From assembly GCF_016902345.1 (NCBI RefSeq), contig NZ_JACJLR010000003.1, positions 1 through 64,000 on the forward strand: a DNA stretch of 64,000 bases. Direction: 5' to 3'. Positions within the stretch are counted from its first letter, which is position 1. Every line of letters starts with the position of its first letter. Shown piece by piece: positions 18,010 to 25,852 of the stretch. The stretch is from Mediterraneibacter glycyrrhizinilyticus. Its GTDB lineage: Bacteria > Bacillota > Clostridia > Lachnospirales > Lachnospiraceae. The position numbers and the translations under genes are program-made. The notes below the pieces were generated by a model. It had not been told where the DNA came from and searched no databases. It worked only from the letters and a program-made list of their open reading frames with translations.

Positions 18010-18416
18010 GCCTTCTGCCCCTGTGCGATCCTGCCGAGAACTCCGTTTACAAAAGCAGGACTGTCGTCTCCGCTGAACTTCTTCGCCAGCTCGACCGCTT
18101 CATTGATCGCCACTCCGACCGGGATCTCTTCGTCCCACTTTATTTCATATACAGCGAGGCGGAGGATCGTCAGATCCACTTTGTTCATCCTTGCCGTCTT
18201 CCAGCCTTTGGCGTTCTCGTTGAGGATCCCGTCGATCTCCGGCACATGTGCGACCACCGCTTCATACTTTTTCTGAATATACTCCTTATCCTTATCTGCT
18301 GCGTCCTCCAGCGTTTCGAAATAATATTTCAGATGTTCCGGCATCTCCTCCGCTTCGTTAAACTCTATCTGGAACAGCATCTTGAAAATGTGCTCCCGAA
18401 GTTCCGTTCTGACCAT
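18006..18416 (-). CDS. nusB: Transcription antitermination factor NusB
   Basis: A 136-residue all-helical protein that binds boxA RNA with NusE (S10) in rRNA antitermination. The features are the N-terminal RELREHIFKMLFQIEF region, the DKEYI pattern, and the C-terminal LAVYEIKWDEEIPVGVAINEAVELAKKF core with FVNGVLGRIA. AAGGAG precedes the ATG. It heads the nusB-xseA-xseB-ispA-dxs-tlyA chain and has its own promoter, overlapping the upstream terminator. Confidence 0.95.
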   Translation of the reverse strand: MVRTELREHIFKMLFQIEFNEAEEMPEHLKYYFETLEDAADKDKEYIQKKYEAVVAHVPEIDGILNENAKGWKTARMNKVDLTILRLAVYEIKWDEEIPVGVAINEAVELAKKFSGDDSPAFVNGVLGRIAQGQKA

Positions 18417-18474
18417 GTCGGCTCCTTTCTTCTGTTTCTCGTAATCTATAAAAATCGCTGTCTTCCTGTAGAAT

Positions 18475-18499
18475 CAAAAAGGATGTCTTGCGACATCCC
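18475..18499 (-). terminator. Terminator of the Asp23-family gene
   Basis: On the minus strand a 7-bp perfect stem GGATGTC/GACATCC closes on a GCAA tetraloop (18481-18498) and is followed by five T residues (18476-18480). It is a compact, canonical intrinsic terminator. Confidence 0.88.
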
Positions 18500-18501
18500 C
18501 T

Positions 18502-18531
18502 ATTATACAACATGTCCTCTGTGCTTGGCAA
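18502..18531 (-). promoter_or_regulatory. Likely nusB promoter overlapping the terminator
   Basis: On the minus strand TTGCCA (18526-18531) and a perfect TATAAT (18502-18507) are 18 bases apart. The start of transcription would fall near 18495, inside the first arm of the terminator hairpin at 18475-18499. A transcript from here would therefore carry a shortened, weaker hairpin than one reading through. Confidence 0.5.
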
Positions 18532-18547
18532 CCGTCGTAACTGATCC

Positions 18548-18931
18548 TTATTCCGGATTCTCCATCTCAACTCCCGCCACCTTGATATTGACATCCGCAA
18601 CCTCAAGACCGGTCATGTTCTCCACAGCATTCTTCACCTTCTCCTGCACTTTTGCGGAAACATCCATGATGCTGTAATTGTATTTCAAGTTCAGTGCAAG
18701 GGATACGGTCACAACACCTTCCAGCACGTCAACCTTCACGCCTTTGGAAAGGTTCTTCATCCCGAGTCTGCTGATCAGTTCATTGGTGATATTTCCTGCC
18801 ATGGAGGCAACTCCTTCTACTTCCGTGGCCGCCAGCGCCGCAATGATCGCCACAACTTCATCCGCGATCTTTACCTCGCCCAGACTTGCATCATTCTGTA
18901 TCGTATAGGTATTTCTTTCGTCCTTTGCCAT
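18548..18931 (-). CDS. Asp23/Gls24 family protein (YqhY-like)
   Basis: A 127-residue Asp23/Gls24 family protein, matching the family core GEVKIADEVVAIIAALAATEVEGVASM and the closing VNIKVAGVEMENPE. Relatives are linked to envelope stress or membrane lipid homeostasis. In Bacillus the same family member, yqhY, lies directly upstream of nusB, as here, so this is its probable counterpart. The ATG at 18931 has AGGAGG eight bases upstream. A promoter and terminator flank it, so it is likely a single-gene unit. Confidence 0.88.
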   Translation of the reverse strand: MAKDERNTYTIQNDASLGEVKIADEVVAIIAALAATEVEGVASMAGNITNELISRLGMKNLSKGVKVDVLEGVVTVSLALNLKYNYSIMDVSAKVQEKVKNAVENMTGLEVADVNIKVAGVEMENPE

Positions 18932-18967
18932 AATCAAAACCTCCTGTTTTGTCTAATATCTTTTTCC

Positions 18968-18995
18968 ATTATATCAAATAACATTCTGATTGCAA
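18968..18995 (-). promoter_or_regulatory. Promoter of the Asp23-family gene
   Basis: On the minus strand TTGCAA (18990-18995) and TATAAT (18968-18973) are 16 bases apart, in the 88-bp gap between prfC and the Asp23-family gene. Transcription would start near 18961, giving a short leader of about 30 bases. Confidence 0.7.
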
Positions 18996-19019
18996 AGAGA
19001 AAATGGGACTCGTAACCTC

Positions 19020-20612
19020 CTATGAACGTCCGAACTCCGACAGGATCAGCCCTTCGTTCCTCTCCACAGTCATCCTGATGCTCCATTCGTGGGCGAACAG
19101 AAGAAGCGGACGGTCTTTGAGATCCTTGATCTTCTTCATATCAGAAGTACCGCTCAGATGATCCATGTCCACATCTTCATTCTCGATCCAGCGGATGTGT
19201 TCGTAGGGCAGGTTCTCCAGAATGATCTCCACATTGTACTCATTTTTCAGACGGTATTTCAGGACATCAAACTGCAGGACACCCACAACGCCCACGATGA
19301 TCTCTTCCATTCCCGTATTATACTCCTGGAAGATCTGGATCGCGCCCTCCTGGGCGATCTGATTGATCCCTTTCACGAACTGTTTCCGCTTCATCGTATC
19401 CACCTGGCGCACCCGTGCAAAATGTTCCGGCGCAAAGGTGGGTATTCCTTCATAGGCAAAACGTTCCTTTGATGTGGTGAGGGTATCTCCGATGGAGAAG
19501 ATGCCCGGGTCGAACACACCGATGATATCCCCGCCGTATGCTTTCTCGACCATCTTTCTCTCACTCGCCATCATCTGCTGGGGCTGCGAGAGGCGCACTT
19601 CTTTTCCTCCCTGTACATGGTACACGTCCATTCCTGCCTGGAACTCACCGGAGCAGATCCGCATGAAAGCGATCCGGTCCCTGTGAGCCTTGTTCATATT
19701 TGCCTGGATCTTGAACACAAAGGCAGAGAAATCTTTCTCAGTCATCGGGTCGATGGCTCCGTGATCCGACATACGCGGCAGAGGCGATGTTGTCATCTGG
19801 AGGAAATGCTCCAGGAAAGTCTGCACTCCGAAGTTGGTCAGCGCGGACCCGAAAAACACCGGAGAGAGTTCTCCTTTGTCCACCAGTGACTGGTCAAACT
19901 CTGCGGAAGCCCCGTCAATCAGCTCGATTTCTTCCTCCAGGTTGATCTTTGCCTCGGTCCCGATCAGCCAGTCGATCTCCGGATTGTTGATGTCGACCTT
20001 CTTCACCTCGCCCATCGTAGTCCCTTTTTTGGTGTCGGAGAAAAGTTCCACTTCTTTCTTAGCCCGGTCGTACACTCCCTTGAACCCTTTTCCCGAACCG
20101 ATGGGCCAGTTCACTGCACAGGTTGGGATTCCCAGCTCTTTTTCAATGTCATCCAGCAGGTCAAAGGTATCCTTTGCATCCCGGTCCATCTTGTTAATGA
20201 ACGTAAAGATCGGGATGTGGCGCATGGCGCAGACCTTGAACAGTTTCCTCGTCTGCGCCTCCACTCCCTTTGACGCGTCTATGACCATGACTGCGGAATC
20301 CGCCGCCATCAGGGTCCGGTAAGTATCCTCCGAGAAGTCCTGATGTCCCGGCGTATCCAGGATATTGATGCAGTAACCGTCATAGCTGAACTGAAGGACC
20401 GATGAGGTGACTGAGATACCTCTCTCTTTCTCGATCTCCATCCAGTCCGACACTGCATGTTTCGCAGTTGCTTTTCCTTTTACAGAACCCGCCTGGTTAA
20501 TGGCTCCTCCATAGAGAAGGAACTTCTCCGTCAGCGTGGTCTTCCCCGCATCGGGATGGGAAATGATGGCGAAGGTTCTTCTCTTCTTTATCTCATTCGT
20601 AATATCAGACAT
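19020..20612 (-). CDS. prfC: Peptide chain release factor 3
   Basis: A 530-residue translational GTPase that removes RF1 or RF2 from the ribosome after peptide release. The G motifs are SHPDAGKTTLTEK near 19, DTPGHQDFSEDTYR near 90 and NKMDR near 145. The ERGISVTSS switch region and the RF3-specific MTSPLPR and C-terminal domain are present. AGGAG precedes the ATG. It follows cysK after 59 bases with no evident terminator between. Confidence 0.96.
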   Translation of the reverse strand: MSDITNEIKKRRTFAIISHPDAGKTTLTEKFLLYGGAINQAGSVKGKATAKHAVSDWMEIEKERGISVTSSVLQFSYDGYCINILDTPGHQDFSEDTYRTLMAADSAVMVIDASKGVEAQTRKLFKVCAMRHIPIFTFINKMDRDAKDTFDLLDDIEKELGIPTCAVNWPIGSGKGFKGVYDRAKKEVELFSDTKKGTTMGEVKKVDINNPEIDWLIGTEAKINLEEEIELIDGASAEFDQSLVDKGELSPVFFGSALTNFGVQTFLEHFLQMTTSPLPRMSDHGAIDPMTEKDFSAFVFKIQANMNKAHRDRIAFMRICSGEFQAGMDVYHVQGGKEVRLSQPQQMMASERKMVEKAYGGDIIGVFDPGIFSIGDTLTTSKERFAYEGIPTFAPEHFARVRQVDTMKRKQFVKGINQIAQEGAIQIFQEYNTGMEEIIVGVVGVLQFDVLKYRLKNEYNVEIILENLPYEHIRWIENEDVDMDHLSGTSDMKKIKDLKDRPLLLFAHEWSIRMTVERNEGLILSEFGRS

Positions 20613-20671
20613 GATTTCGTTCTCCTGATTCCTTTTTATTCTTCAAAGAAGGGCATGAATACATATTGCTT

Positions 20672-21613
20672 TTACTCGTCAAAAAGAGGCGTGGAAAAAT
20701 ACCTCTCCGCCGTATCCGGAAGCACCGTCACAACGGTCTTTCCTCTGCCCAGTTTCCGTGCCAGCTTCAGTGCCGCCGCCACATTGGTCCCGGACGAGAT
20801 GCCGCACATGATCCCTTCCCTGGATGCCAGTTCCTGTGAAGTGCGGATCGCCTCCTCGTCTGTCACAATGCAGATATCATCATAGATATCCATGTTCAGT
20901 ATGGCGGGGATCACACCGTCCCCGATGCCCATCTGAAGATGGGTCCCGATAGAGCCGCCGGAGAGGATTGCCGCGTGTTCCGGTTCTACTGCCCAGATCT
21001 CCATATCCGGATTCTTCTCTTTGAGCACCTCTCCGATCCCTGTAATGGTTCCTCCTGTGCCGATGCCGGAGCAGAATCCGTCGATGGGGCAGTCCGCCTG
21101 TTCCAGGATCTCAACCGCTGTCCTGCTCCTGTGGACCGCCGGATTCGCCGGATTCTCAAACTGCTGGGGCACAAAGACCCTGGGATCCTCCGCCGCCATC
21201 CTGAGCGCGGTGTTCAGGCACTCTTCAATACAGGCGCCAATATTTCCGGCGTCATGGATCAGGATGACCTCAGCGCCATAGTGCTTTACCAGTTTTCTTC
21301 GCTCCTCGCTGACCGAGTCGGGCATGATGATCTTTGTCTGATAGCCCTGCACAGCGCCTACCAGAGCAAGTCCGATCCCCTGGTTTCCGCTGGTGGGTTC
21401 TACAATGATCGTATCCTCCTTGATCAGCCCTTTTTCCTCCGCCTCGCGGATCATATTGTATGCGGTCCTGGTCTTGATGGAACCGCCCACATTCAGTCCT
21501 TCAAATTTCACAAGGATCTGCGCGCTCTCCTCATCCGCCATTCGGCTCAGACGGATCAGCGGCGTATTTCCCATTGCTTCTAATATATTATTATAGATCA
21601 CTGCTGTTTCCAT
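20672..21613 (-). CDS. cysK: Cysteine synthase family protein (O-acetylserine sulfhydrylase)
   Basis: A 313-residue fold-type II pyridoxal-phosphate enzyme, most likely making cysteine from O-acetylserine and sulfide. The cofactor lysine is in GGSIKTRTA near residue 45, the substrate loop EPTSGNQGIGLA is near 70, and the phosphate-binding SGIGTGGTITG near 180. The bacterial CysK has PGxSVKDR; the GGSIKTR variant and FCSGIG are seen in clostridial homologues, so a related beta-synthase role is possible. It has its own promoter. Confidence 0.85.
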   Translation of the reverse strand: METAVIYNNILEAMGNTPLIRLSRMADEESAQILVKFEGLNVGGSIKTRTAYNMIREAEEKGLIKEDTIIVEPTSGNQGIGLALVGAVQGYQTKIIMPDSVSEERRKLVKHYGAEVILIHDAGNIGACIEECLNTALRMAAEDPRVFVPQQFENPANPAVHRSRTAVEILEQADCPIDGFCSGIGTGGTITGIGEVLKEKNPDMEIWAVEPEHAAILSGGSIGTHLQMGIGDGVIPAILNMDIYDDICIVTDEEAIRTSQELASREGIMCGISSGTNVAAALKLARKLGRGKTVVTVLPDTAERYFSTPLFDE

Positions 21614-21655
21614 ACCTTTCTGCTACATACTCCTACCATTGCCTTTAACTTTACT

Positions 21656-21684
21656 ATTATATTACGACTGGTGCAAGAACTCAA
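21656..21684 (-). promoter_or_regulatory. Promoter of cysK
   Basis: On the minus strand TTGAGT (21679-21684) and TATAAT (21656-21661) are exactly 17 bases apart. Transcription would begin near 21649, about 36 bases before the cysK ATG. No T-box or S-box leader motif is seen. Confidence 0.7.
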
Positions 21685-21752
21685 CAAATTTCTTTCACTT
21701 TAATTTATATATATTAAGAGCAGCAGAAGATGTGCAGATTGATAAAAGGCTT

Positions 21753-21803
21753 TCACAGAAAAACAGGAAGACTGCCATCCGGTAATCTTCCTGTTGTCTG
21801 TGA
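21753..21803 (-). terminator. Terminator of the spoIIIA operon
   Basis: Nested stem: AACAGGAAGA (21762-21771) pairs with TCTTCCTGTT (21786-21795), and the outer TCACAG/CTGTGA (21753-21758 and 21798-21803) extends it. On the minus strand the inner stem is followed by a T-run. It lies 33 bases after the spoIIIAH stop. Confidence 0.85.
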
Positions 21804-21835
21804 TAGAAAACACCTGTAATATAAATCTGCCCTTC

Positions 21836-22447
21836 TCATTCACTGATCGGCGTGATCACAATATTCTCCGGCGCGATCTCAGTCTTTCTGGTCACGATAT
21901 CCTCGATCTGCGCCCGGTTGGCGTCTGTCAGTTCCTCCGCCCTGACGACCACATCTGCCGAATCCGAGGTCAGGCTGACAACCGCCTCGGAAAATCCCTT
22001 CGTGGCCATCAGTGTCTCAATAGCGACTTCCTGCTCGGAGATCTCGGTCATCTCAACCATCTGGGCGACCGCGTCTGCTTTCTCCGCATCACTTAAATTC
22101 GTGTTGTCTATGATCGCCTGAAGTGTTTCTTTGTTCTGGGCCCTGACCTGCTCTCTGGAAACCTTTGCCTGGGCAACGGTAGTCGAAGCGTCCCCGCTCG
22201 TCAGCACTGCCTCTCCGGGAGTCCCTTCTGTCTCTGAGTCATTGCTGGCTATATCTTCTGTAGATGTCTCAATGTCTTCTTCGGATATGTCCAGGAGCTC
22301 CTGATTTGCCAGATCCGCATTTGCCTCTTCTGTACTGTCCGCTGCTCCTCCGAACAGCCTGCCCGAATAGTTCAGGTAACCTGCCACCGCGATCATGACA
22401 GCCAGCGTGGCGATGATGATCTGGTTTTTCTTGAACAAACGTTTCAC
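21836..22447 (-). CDS. spoIIIAH: Stage III sporulation protein AH
   Basis: A 203-residue mother-cell membrane protein whose extracellular YscJ/FliF-like domain pairs with forespore SpoIIQ to form the feeding channel. One N-terminal membrane helix (IIIATLAVMIAVAGYLNY) is followed by an acidic linker (residues about 35-85) and the ring-building domain from about 95 to the end, with REQVRAQNKETLQAII and NIVITPI. It is the last gene of the operon. Confidence 0.93.
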   Translation of the reverse strand: MKRLFKKNQIIIATLAVMIAVAGYLNYSGRLFGGAADSTEEANADLANQELLDISEEDIETSTEDIASNDSETEGTPGEAVLTSGDASTTVAQAKVSREQVRAQNKETLQAIIDNTNLSDAEKADAVAQMVEMTEISEQEVAIETLMATKGFSEAVVSLTSDSADVVVRAEELTDANRAQIEDIVTRKTEIAPENIVITPISE

Positions 22448-22464
22448 TTGATGATCCTCCTTTT

Positions 22465-23058
22465 TTATGTATCAGCCCGTTTCATTATTTTTATCTTATG
22501 CGCCTCAACGCCGAATAATGCCTGGACCGCCTCCGTAATATTCTGTGCGACCACCGCATTGTCCCCGCCATCCGCGATCACCACCACCCCTTCCACTTCC
22601 GGGGACAGTTTCTTGGTCACATATGGCGTCTGGGTCCCGTCCGAGCCCTGTTCATAAACGCTGGTCCTGTCTGAGGAGCTGTCCTCCGTGGTCCTCGTGC
22701 CGCCGGAACTGTCTGTTTCCTCCGTAGTCTGACTGGAGTTCTGCTGGTCTTTCTCCACCACCTTCTGCCCGGTAGAGCTCAGTGTGATCATAACTTCCAC
22801 TTCACCGACCCCCTCCACCTGCCGCAATGCCTCTGCGGTGCGGTCCTCCAGATATCCCTCATAGTCCCGTGCATCCGTTTCCGCTTCTGCCGAAGCTGCT
22901 GCAGGAGCAGAGGCATCCTCCCCAGTCTCCTCCGGAAGGGGAACCACGATCACCAGCAGCAGAATCCCTGTGAGCAGCAGGATGAGGAGCTGATTTTTCT
23001 TGGGAAGTTTCTCACCGCTTTTTATCCTTTCCAGCAAACCTTTCAGCTTATTCTCCAA
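22465..23058 (-). CDS. spoIIIAG: Stage III sporulation protein AG
   Basis: A 197-residue ring-forming membrane protein of the SpoIIIA-SpoIIQ complex. A membrane helix (LLILLLTGILLLVIVVPL) is near residues 24-42. The C-terminal ring domain contains GVGEVEVMITLSSTGQKVVEKD, a long Ser/Thr-rich insertion (about 105-135) and EVEGVVVIADGGDNAVV. Its start overlaps the spoIIIAF stop by 11 bases. Confidence 0.93.
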   Translation of the reverse strand: MENKLKGLLERIKSGEKLPKKNQLLILLLTGILLLVIVVPLPEETGEDASAPAAASAEAETDARDYEGYLEDRTAEALRQVEGVGEVEVMITLSSTGQKVVEKDQQNSSQTTEETDSSGGTRTTEDSSSDRTSVYEQGSDGTQTPYVTKKLSPEVEGVVVIADGGDNAVVAQNITEAVQALFGVEAHKIKIMKRADT

Positions 23059-23413
23059 TCCTTATCTCCTCCACTTCTATGAGACTGCCGTTTTCTTCTG
23101 CTCCATCACTGTCCATTCCGCTGTATTCCTCGGGAAGGAAGTCCAGGATATCCGCCTCTTCCAGCCGCTCTCCCGCCTCCTCGATCTCGCGGCGGTCCGT
23201 TTCATACTGGGTGTTCCGGTAGAGTTCCCGGAACCGTTCTCCCATTCCGGTCAGATTCATGACCGGGGTGAACAAGAGAAGGATCAGAACAAGCCCTGAG
23301 AAGAACCTGACATATTTCCCGTAATCCTTTCCCGGTATCACATGCATGACCGCCGTTGCCACGATCAGGTAGACCGCGATATTCTGTATCCAGCCATATA
23401 GCTGCTGTAGCAT
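23048..23413 (-). CDS. spoIIIAF: Stage III sporulation protein AF
   Basis: A 121-residue protein with two membrane helices near the N-terminus (IAVYLIVATAVMHVIPG and FFSGLVLILLLFTPVMNL) followed by a charged helical tail, the usual SpoIIIAF layout but short: the soluble ring-like domain of Bacillus is reduced here. The ATG at 23413 has AAAGGAG upstream; a start at 23431 is less supported. It is part of the SpoIIIA channel. Confidence 0.87.
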   Translation of the reverse strand: MLQQLYGWIQNIAVYLIVATAVMHVIPGKDYGKYVRFFSGLVLILLLFTPVMNLTGMGERFRELYRNTQYETDRREIEEAGERLEEADILDFLPEEYSGMDSDGAEENGSLIEVEEIRIGE

Positions 23414-23430
23414 GATCTTCTCCTTTCCCA

Positions 23431-24645
23431 TCAGGTTGTGGACGCCGCCACGATCGCAATGGTGAGCAGGAACAAAAGCCCCGCCGTAAAGACTACCTTT
23501 ACGAGTAGTTCATACCCTTCACTCACACTGCTGATACAGCCCGTGATCCGCTTGTCAGACACCGGCTGCACCAGCGCTGCCGCCAGTTTATACAGGAATG
23601 CGAGGAGCAGCATCTGAATGACCGGCACTGCACAGATCAGGACCGCGATCACCGCACCCGCCATTCCGATTCCGTTCTTGATCAGCACCGCTGTCCCAAA
23701 AACCACCTCTGCCGCACCGCCCACTGCGTTCCCGATCCACGGCAGCGCCTCCGCCGTACGGGTCAGAGCACTCTTTCTCAGAGAATCTATGGCCGGAGCC
23801 AGCAGCCCCTGGACCACATTGATCCCGATCACTCCCGCCAGCAGAGACCTGAGGATCCAGGTGACCATCTTCTGAAGGAGCTGGGCGAACTCGGACAGGA
23901 AATCTTCCCCGGTCAGGTTCCCCAACACCTGGATCATGATGTACACATTGATCACCGGCAGAAGAAAACGGACCACCACCAGTTCCACCACATAGATCAG
24001 AAAAAGGATGACATTGTAGAAAAACAGGGAAGTCACACTCCCGGAAGCAAAGGCGACCGCAAGGAAATAGCTGGGGCAGAGCACCCGCATAAAATCCACC
24101 AGACCGTCCAGATTCTGTTCCAGTCCCTGGGTTGCGATCCGGAATGCGGTCAGGCAGAGGGTGATCAGCAGCATATACAGCACATAGAAGCTGATCTCTG
24201 ATACCTGCCGGTTCTGGAACGCGCTGGAAAAATTAGTGAACACAGCTGCAGTCAGTGCCACCAGAAGCATGTAAACCAGATTTTCTCTGTTGTAGTGGAA
24301 TTCATAAAAGATCTGATCCGCCAAGTATTGAAGGAAAGTTTCGCCCAGCCCGCTTAAATCTCCTGAGACCAGTTGGGACAAGACTTCCTCAAAGGAGATC
24401 TTCTGCCGTGGAAACATGTCAGAAAGACTGTCCTCGATCTCACCGAAGTCAAACTCGTCCAGAAGTGCTTCCTCTGTCTCCTCCCGGATCTCTTCCGGAT
24501 CGGTCTCTGTCTGTTCCTCCCCCGTCTCTTTCCCCGCTCCATTGGTCCCCTCTGCGTTCACGATCCTGGAACCGAATCCGAAGACCACCAGGATCAGCAT
24601 CAGAGTCAGGATAAACTGGACCAGTCTGTTCCACCTGCGCCTCAT
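23431..24645 (-). CDS. spoIIIAE: Stage III sporulation protein AE
   Basis: A 404-residue polytopic membrane protein. It has a signal-like N-terminus (FILTLMLILVVFGFG), an acidic segment (about 35-85), then several membrane helices from 125 onward. The motif PWIGNAVGGAAEVVFG and the SALTRTAEAL region are typical of SpoIIIAE. It is thought to form part of the export gate of the mother-cell channel. Its ATG overlaps the spoIIIAD stop by four bases. Confidence 0.92.
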   Translation of the reverse strand: MRRRWNRLVQFILTLMLILVVFGFGSRIVNAEGTNGAGKETGEEQTETDPEEIREETEEALLDEFDFGEIEDSLSDMFPRQKISFEEVLSQLVSGDLSGLGETFLQYLADQIFYEFHYNRENLVYMLLVALTAAVFTNFSSAFQNRQVSEISFYVLYMLLITLCLTAFRIATQGLEQNLDGLVDFMRVLCPSYFLAVAFASGSVTSLFFYNVILFLIYVVELVVVRFLLPVINVYIMIQVLGNLTGEDFLSEFAQLLQKMVTWILRSLLAGVIGINVVQGLLAPAIDSLRKSALTRTAEALPWIGNAVGGAAEVVFGTAVLIKNGIGMAGAVIAVLICAVPVIQMLLLAFLYKLAAALVQPVSDKRITGCISSVSEGYELLVKVVFTAGLLFLLTIAIVAASTT

Positions 24646-25028
24646 GCCAGGAACTCCCTGACTGTTTCCAGAAGTGCAAGGAGAACCGGCATTCCCAGAG
24701 CAAGTATCGTCAGCTTGCTGAAGATCTCGATCTGGACCGCGATCGTCTGATATCCCGCATCTTTACAGATCCCCGATGAAAACTCCGCGATGTAAGTCAC
24801 CCCGATCATCTTGAACATAGCGGAGAGATATCCTGTGTCCATATCGATATAGGATCCAATCTGCTCCACTGTACTCAGAAAAATCTCAAGCCGGTCAACA
24901 ATGCATGCGAAGAGGAAGATACTCACCGCCACACTCATAAATATCCCGTATTCTGTTTTCCCGCCCTTAAACTGTACGGCGAGCAGCGCGCCGGTCACTC
25001 CGACGATCCCGATCTGCATCACATTCAT
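24642..25028 (-). CDS. spoIIIAD: Stage III sporulation protein AD
   Basis: A 128-residue membrane protein with four predicted helices (IGIVGVTGALLAVQF, YGIFMSVAVSIFLFACIV, MIGVTYIAEFSSGICKDAG, LTILALGMPVLLALLETV), resembling flagellar FliQ/FliR-like pieces. The TYIAEFSSGICKDAG motif is the family hallmark. The ATG at 25028 follows AGGAGGGG. It is separated from spoIIIAC by an unusually long 97-base gap holding a hairpin. Confidence 0.92.
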   Translation of the reverse strand: MNVMQIGIVGVTGALLAVQFKGGKTEYGIFMSVAVSIFLFACIVDRLEIFLSTVEQIGSYIDMDTGYLSAMFKMIGVTYIAEFSSGICKDAGYQTIAVQIEIFSKLTILALGMPVLLALLETVREFLA

Positions 25029-25076
25029 ATCACCGCCCCTCCTTTCTTCCATTCTGCCCCTTTTCGGCTCCCCCCT

Positions 25077-25134
25077 TCTCTGTAGAAGACGCTCCTTTTG
25101 CAGAGAGGCTCTGACGCGGCATCTTCTACAGAGA
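25077..25134 (-). repeat. Inverted repeat between spoIIIAC and spoIIIAD
   Basis: Perfect 13-bp arms TCTCTGTAGAAGA (25077-25089) and TCTTCTACAGAGA (25122-25134) enclose 32 bases. The upstream arm on the minus strand covers the last codons and stop of spoIIIAC. There is no T-run after the stem, so it is an internal mRNA hairpin and not a normal terminator. Confidence 0.7.
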
Positions 25135-25320
25135 AAAAAGCTGACGGATCGACAGGAACAGATCGTAAATATATGGGAGCACCCAGGACAGCACCAGGAT
25201 CAGCCCGGCGAGGCTGACAAGAAACGCCTGTTCCTCCCGCCCGCTGTGTTTGAGCACCTGGCTTAAGATCGACACGAGGATCCCCACCGCAGCAATTCGA
25301 AATATCAGATTTATATTCAT
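25126..25320 (-). CDS. spoIIIAC: Stage III sporulation protein AC
   Basis: A 64-residue membrane protein with two helices (LIFRIAAVGILVSILSQVL and FLVSLAGLILVLSWVLPYI), a typical size for SpoIIIAC. The HSGREEQAFLVSLAG segment between them is conserved. The ATG at 25320 is preceded by GGGGAGGAG. It works with AD as an export-apparatus-like unit. Confidence 0.92.
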   Translation of the reverse strand: MNINLIFRIAAVGILVSILSQVLKHSGREEQAFLVSLAGLILVLSWVLPYIYDLFLSIRQLFSL

Positions 25321-25333
25321 GTCTCCTCCCCGC

Positions 25334-25852
25334 TCAGAGCAGGACAACTACAAGAAAGATACCGCCCATCACCCCCAGACAGTTGCCGATCCTCCTTTTT
25401 GCCTCAAGTCCTTCTCTTAGTTTCTCAATCTCCAGATCCATCCTGTTCAGATAAAGCTGCATGGAACGCCCCGCTGTTTCCCGGTCAAGCTGACCAAGGA
25501 AAGTTCCCATCTCCTTGAGCAGGATGGAGTGTTCGCTCTGCAGGTTCAGTTCTTTTAAGTCCCGGTCTATCCCCCGGTTCCATATCCTCGCAAACGCAGA
25601 CTCCTCCCGCTCATCGATCTCTGCCGCCATCCGGATCAGCCATGTGGAAAACGGTTTTTTCACCCTGCGCCCTGTCTCCCGGAACACCTCCGCAAGAGGC
25701 GCACCCGTATATTCCATCTCCCCCTTGATCAGGCCCGCTACATATCGGATATACCGAAGTTTCTGCAGATAATTCTTCAATTCTGTCCCATACATCCATC
25801 CGGCTCCGGTGGTCGCTGCAATGATCAATATACTGCCTGCCAGTCTCTGCAC
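25334..25852 (-). CDS. spoIIIAB: Stage III sporulation protein AB
   Basis: A 172-residue protein with a membrane helix at each end (LAGSILIIAATTGAGWMYG and CLGVMGGIFLVVVLL) and a cytoplasmic helical domain between, resembling type II secretion F-domain proteins. It begins with GTG at 25852 inside the 3' end of spoIIIAA, with GGGGGAG six bases upstream. The 28-base overlap implies coupled translation. Confidence 0.92.
   Translation of the reverse strand: MQRLAGSILIIAATTGAGWMYGTELKNYLQKLRYIRYVAGLIKGEMEYTGAPLAEVFRETGRRVKKPFSTWLIRMAAEIDEREESAFARIWNRGIDRDLKELNLQSEHSILLKEMGTFLGQLDRETAGRSMQLYLNRMDLEIEKLREGLEAKRRIGNCLGVMGGIFLVVVLL

Noticed and set aside
20613-20671. Possible terminator between cysK and prfC (CTTCTTTGAAG)
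   Set aside because: The stem is only 5 bp and is not followed by a T-run on the minus strand.
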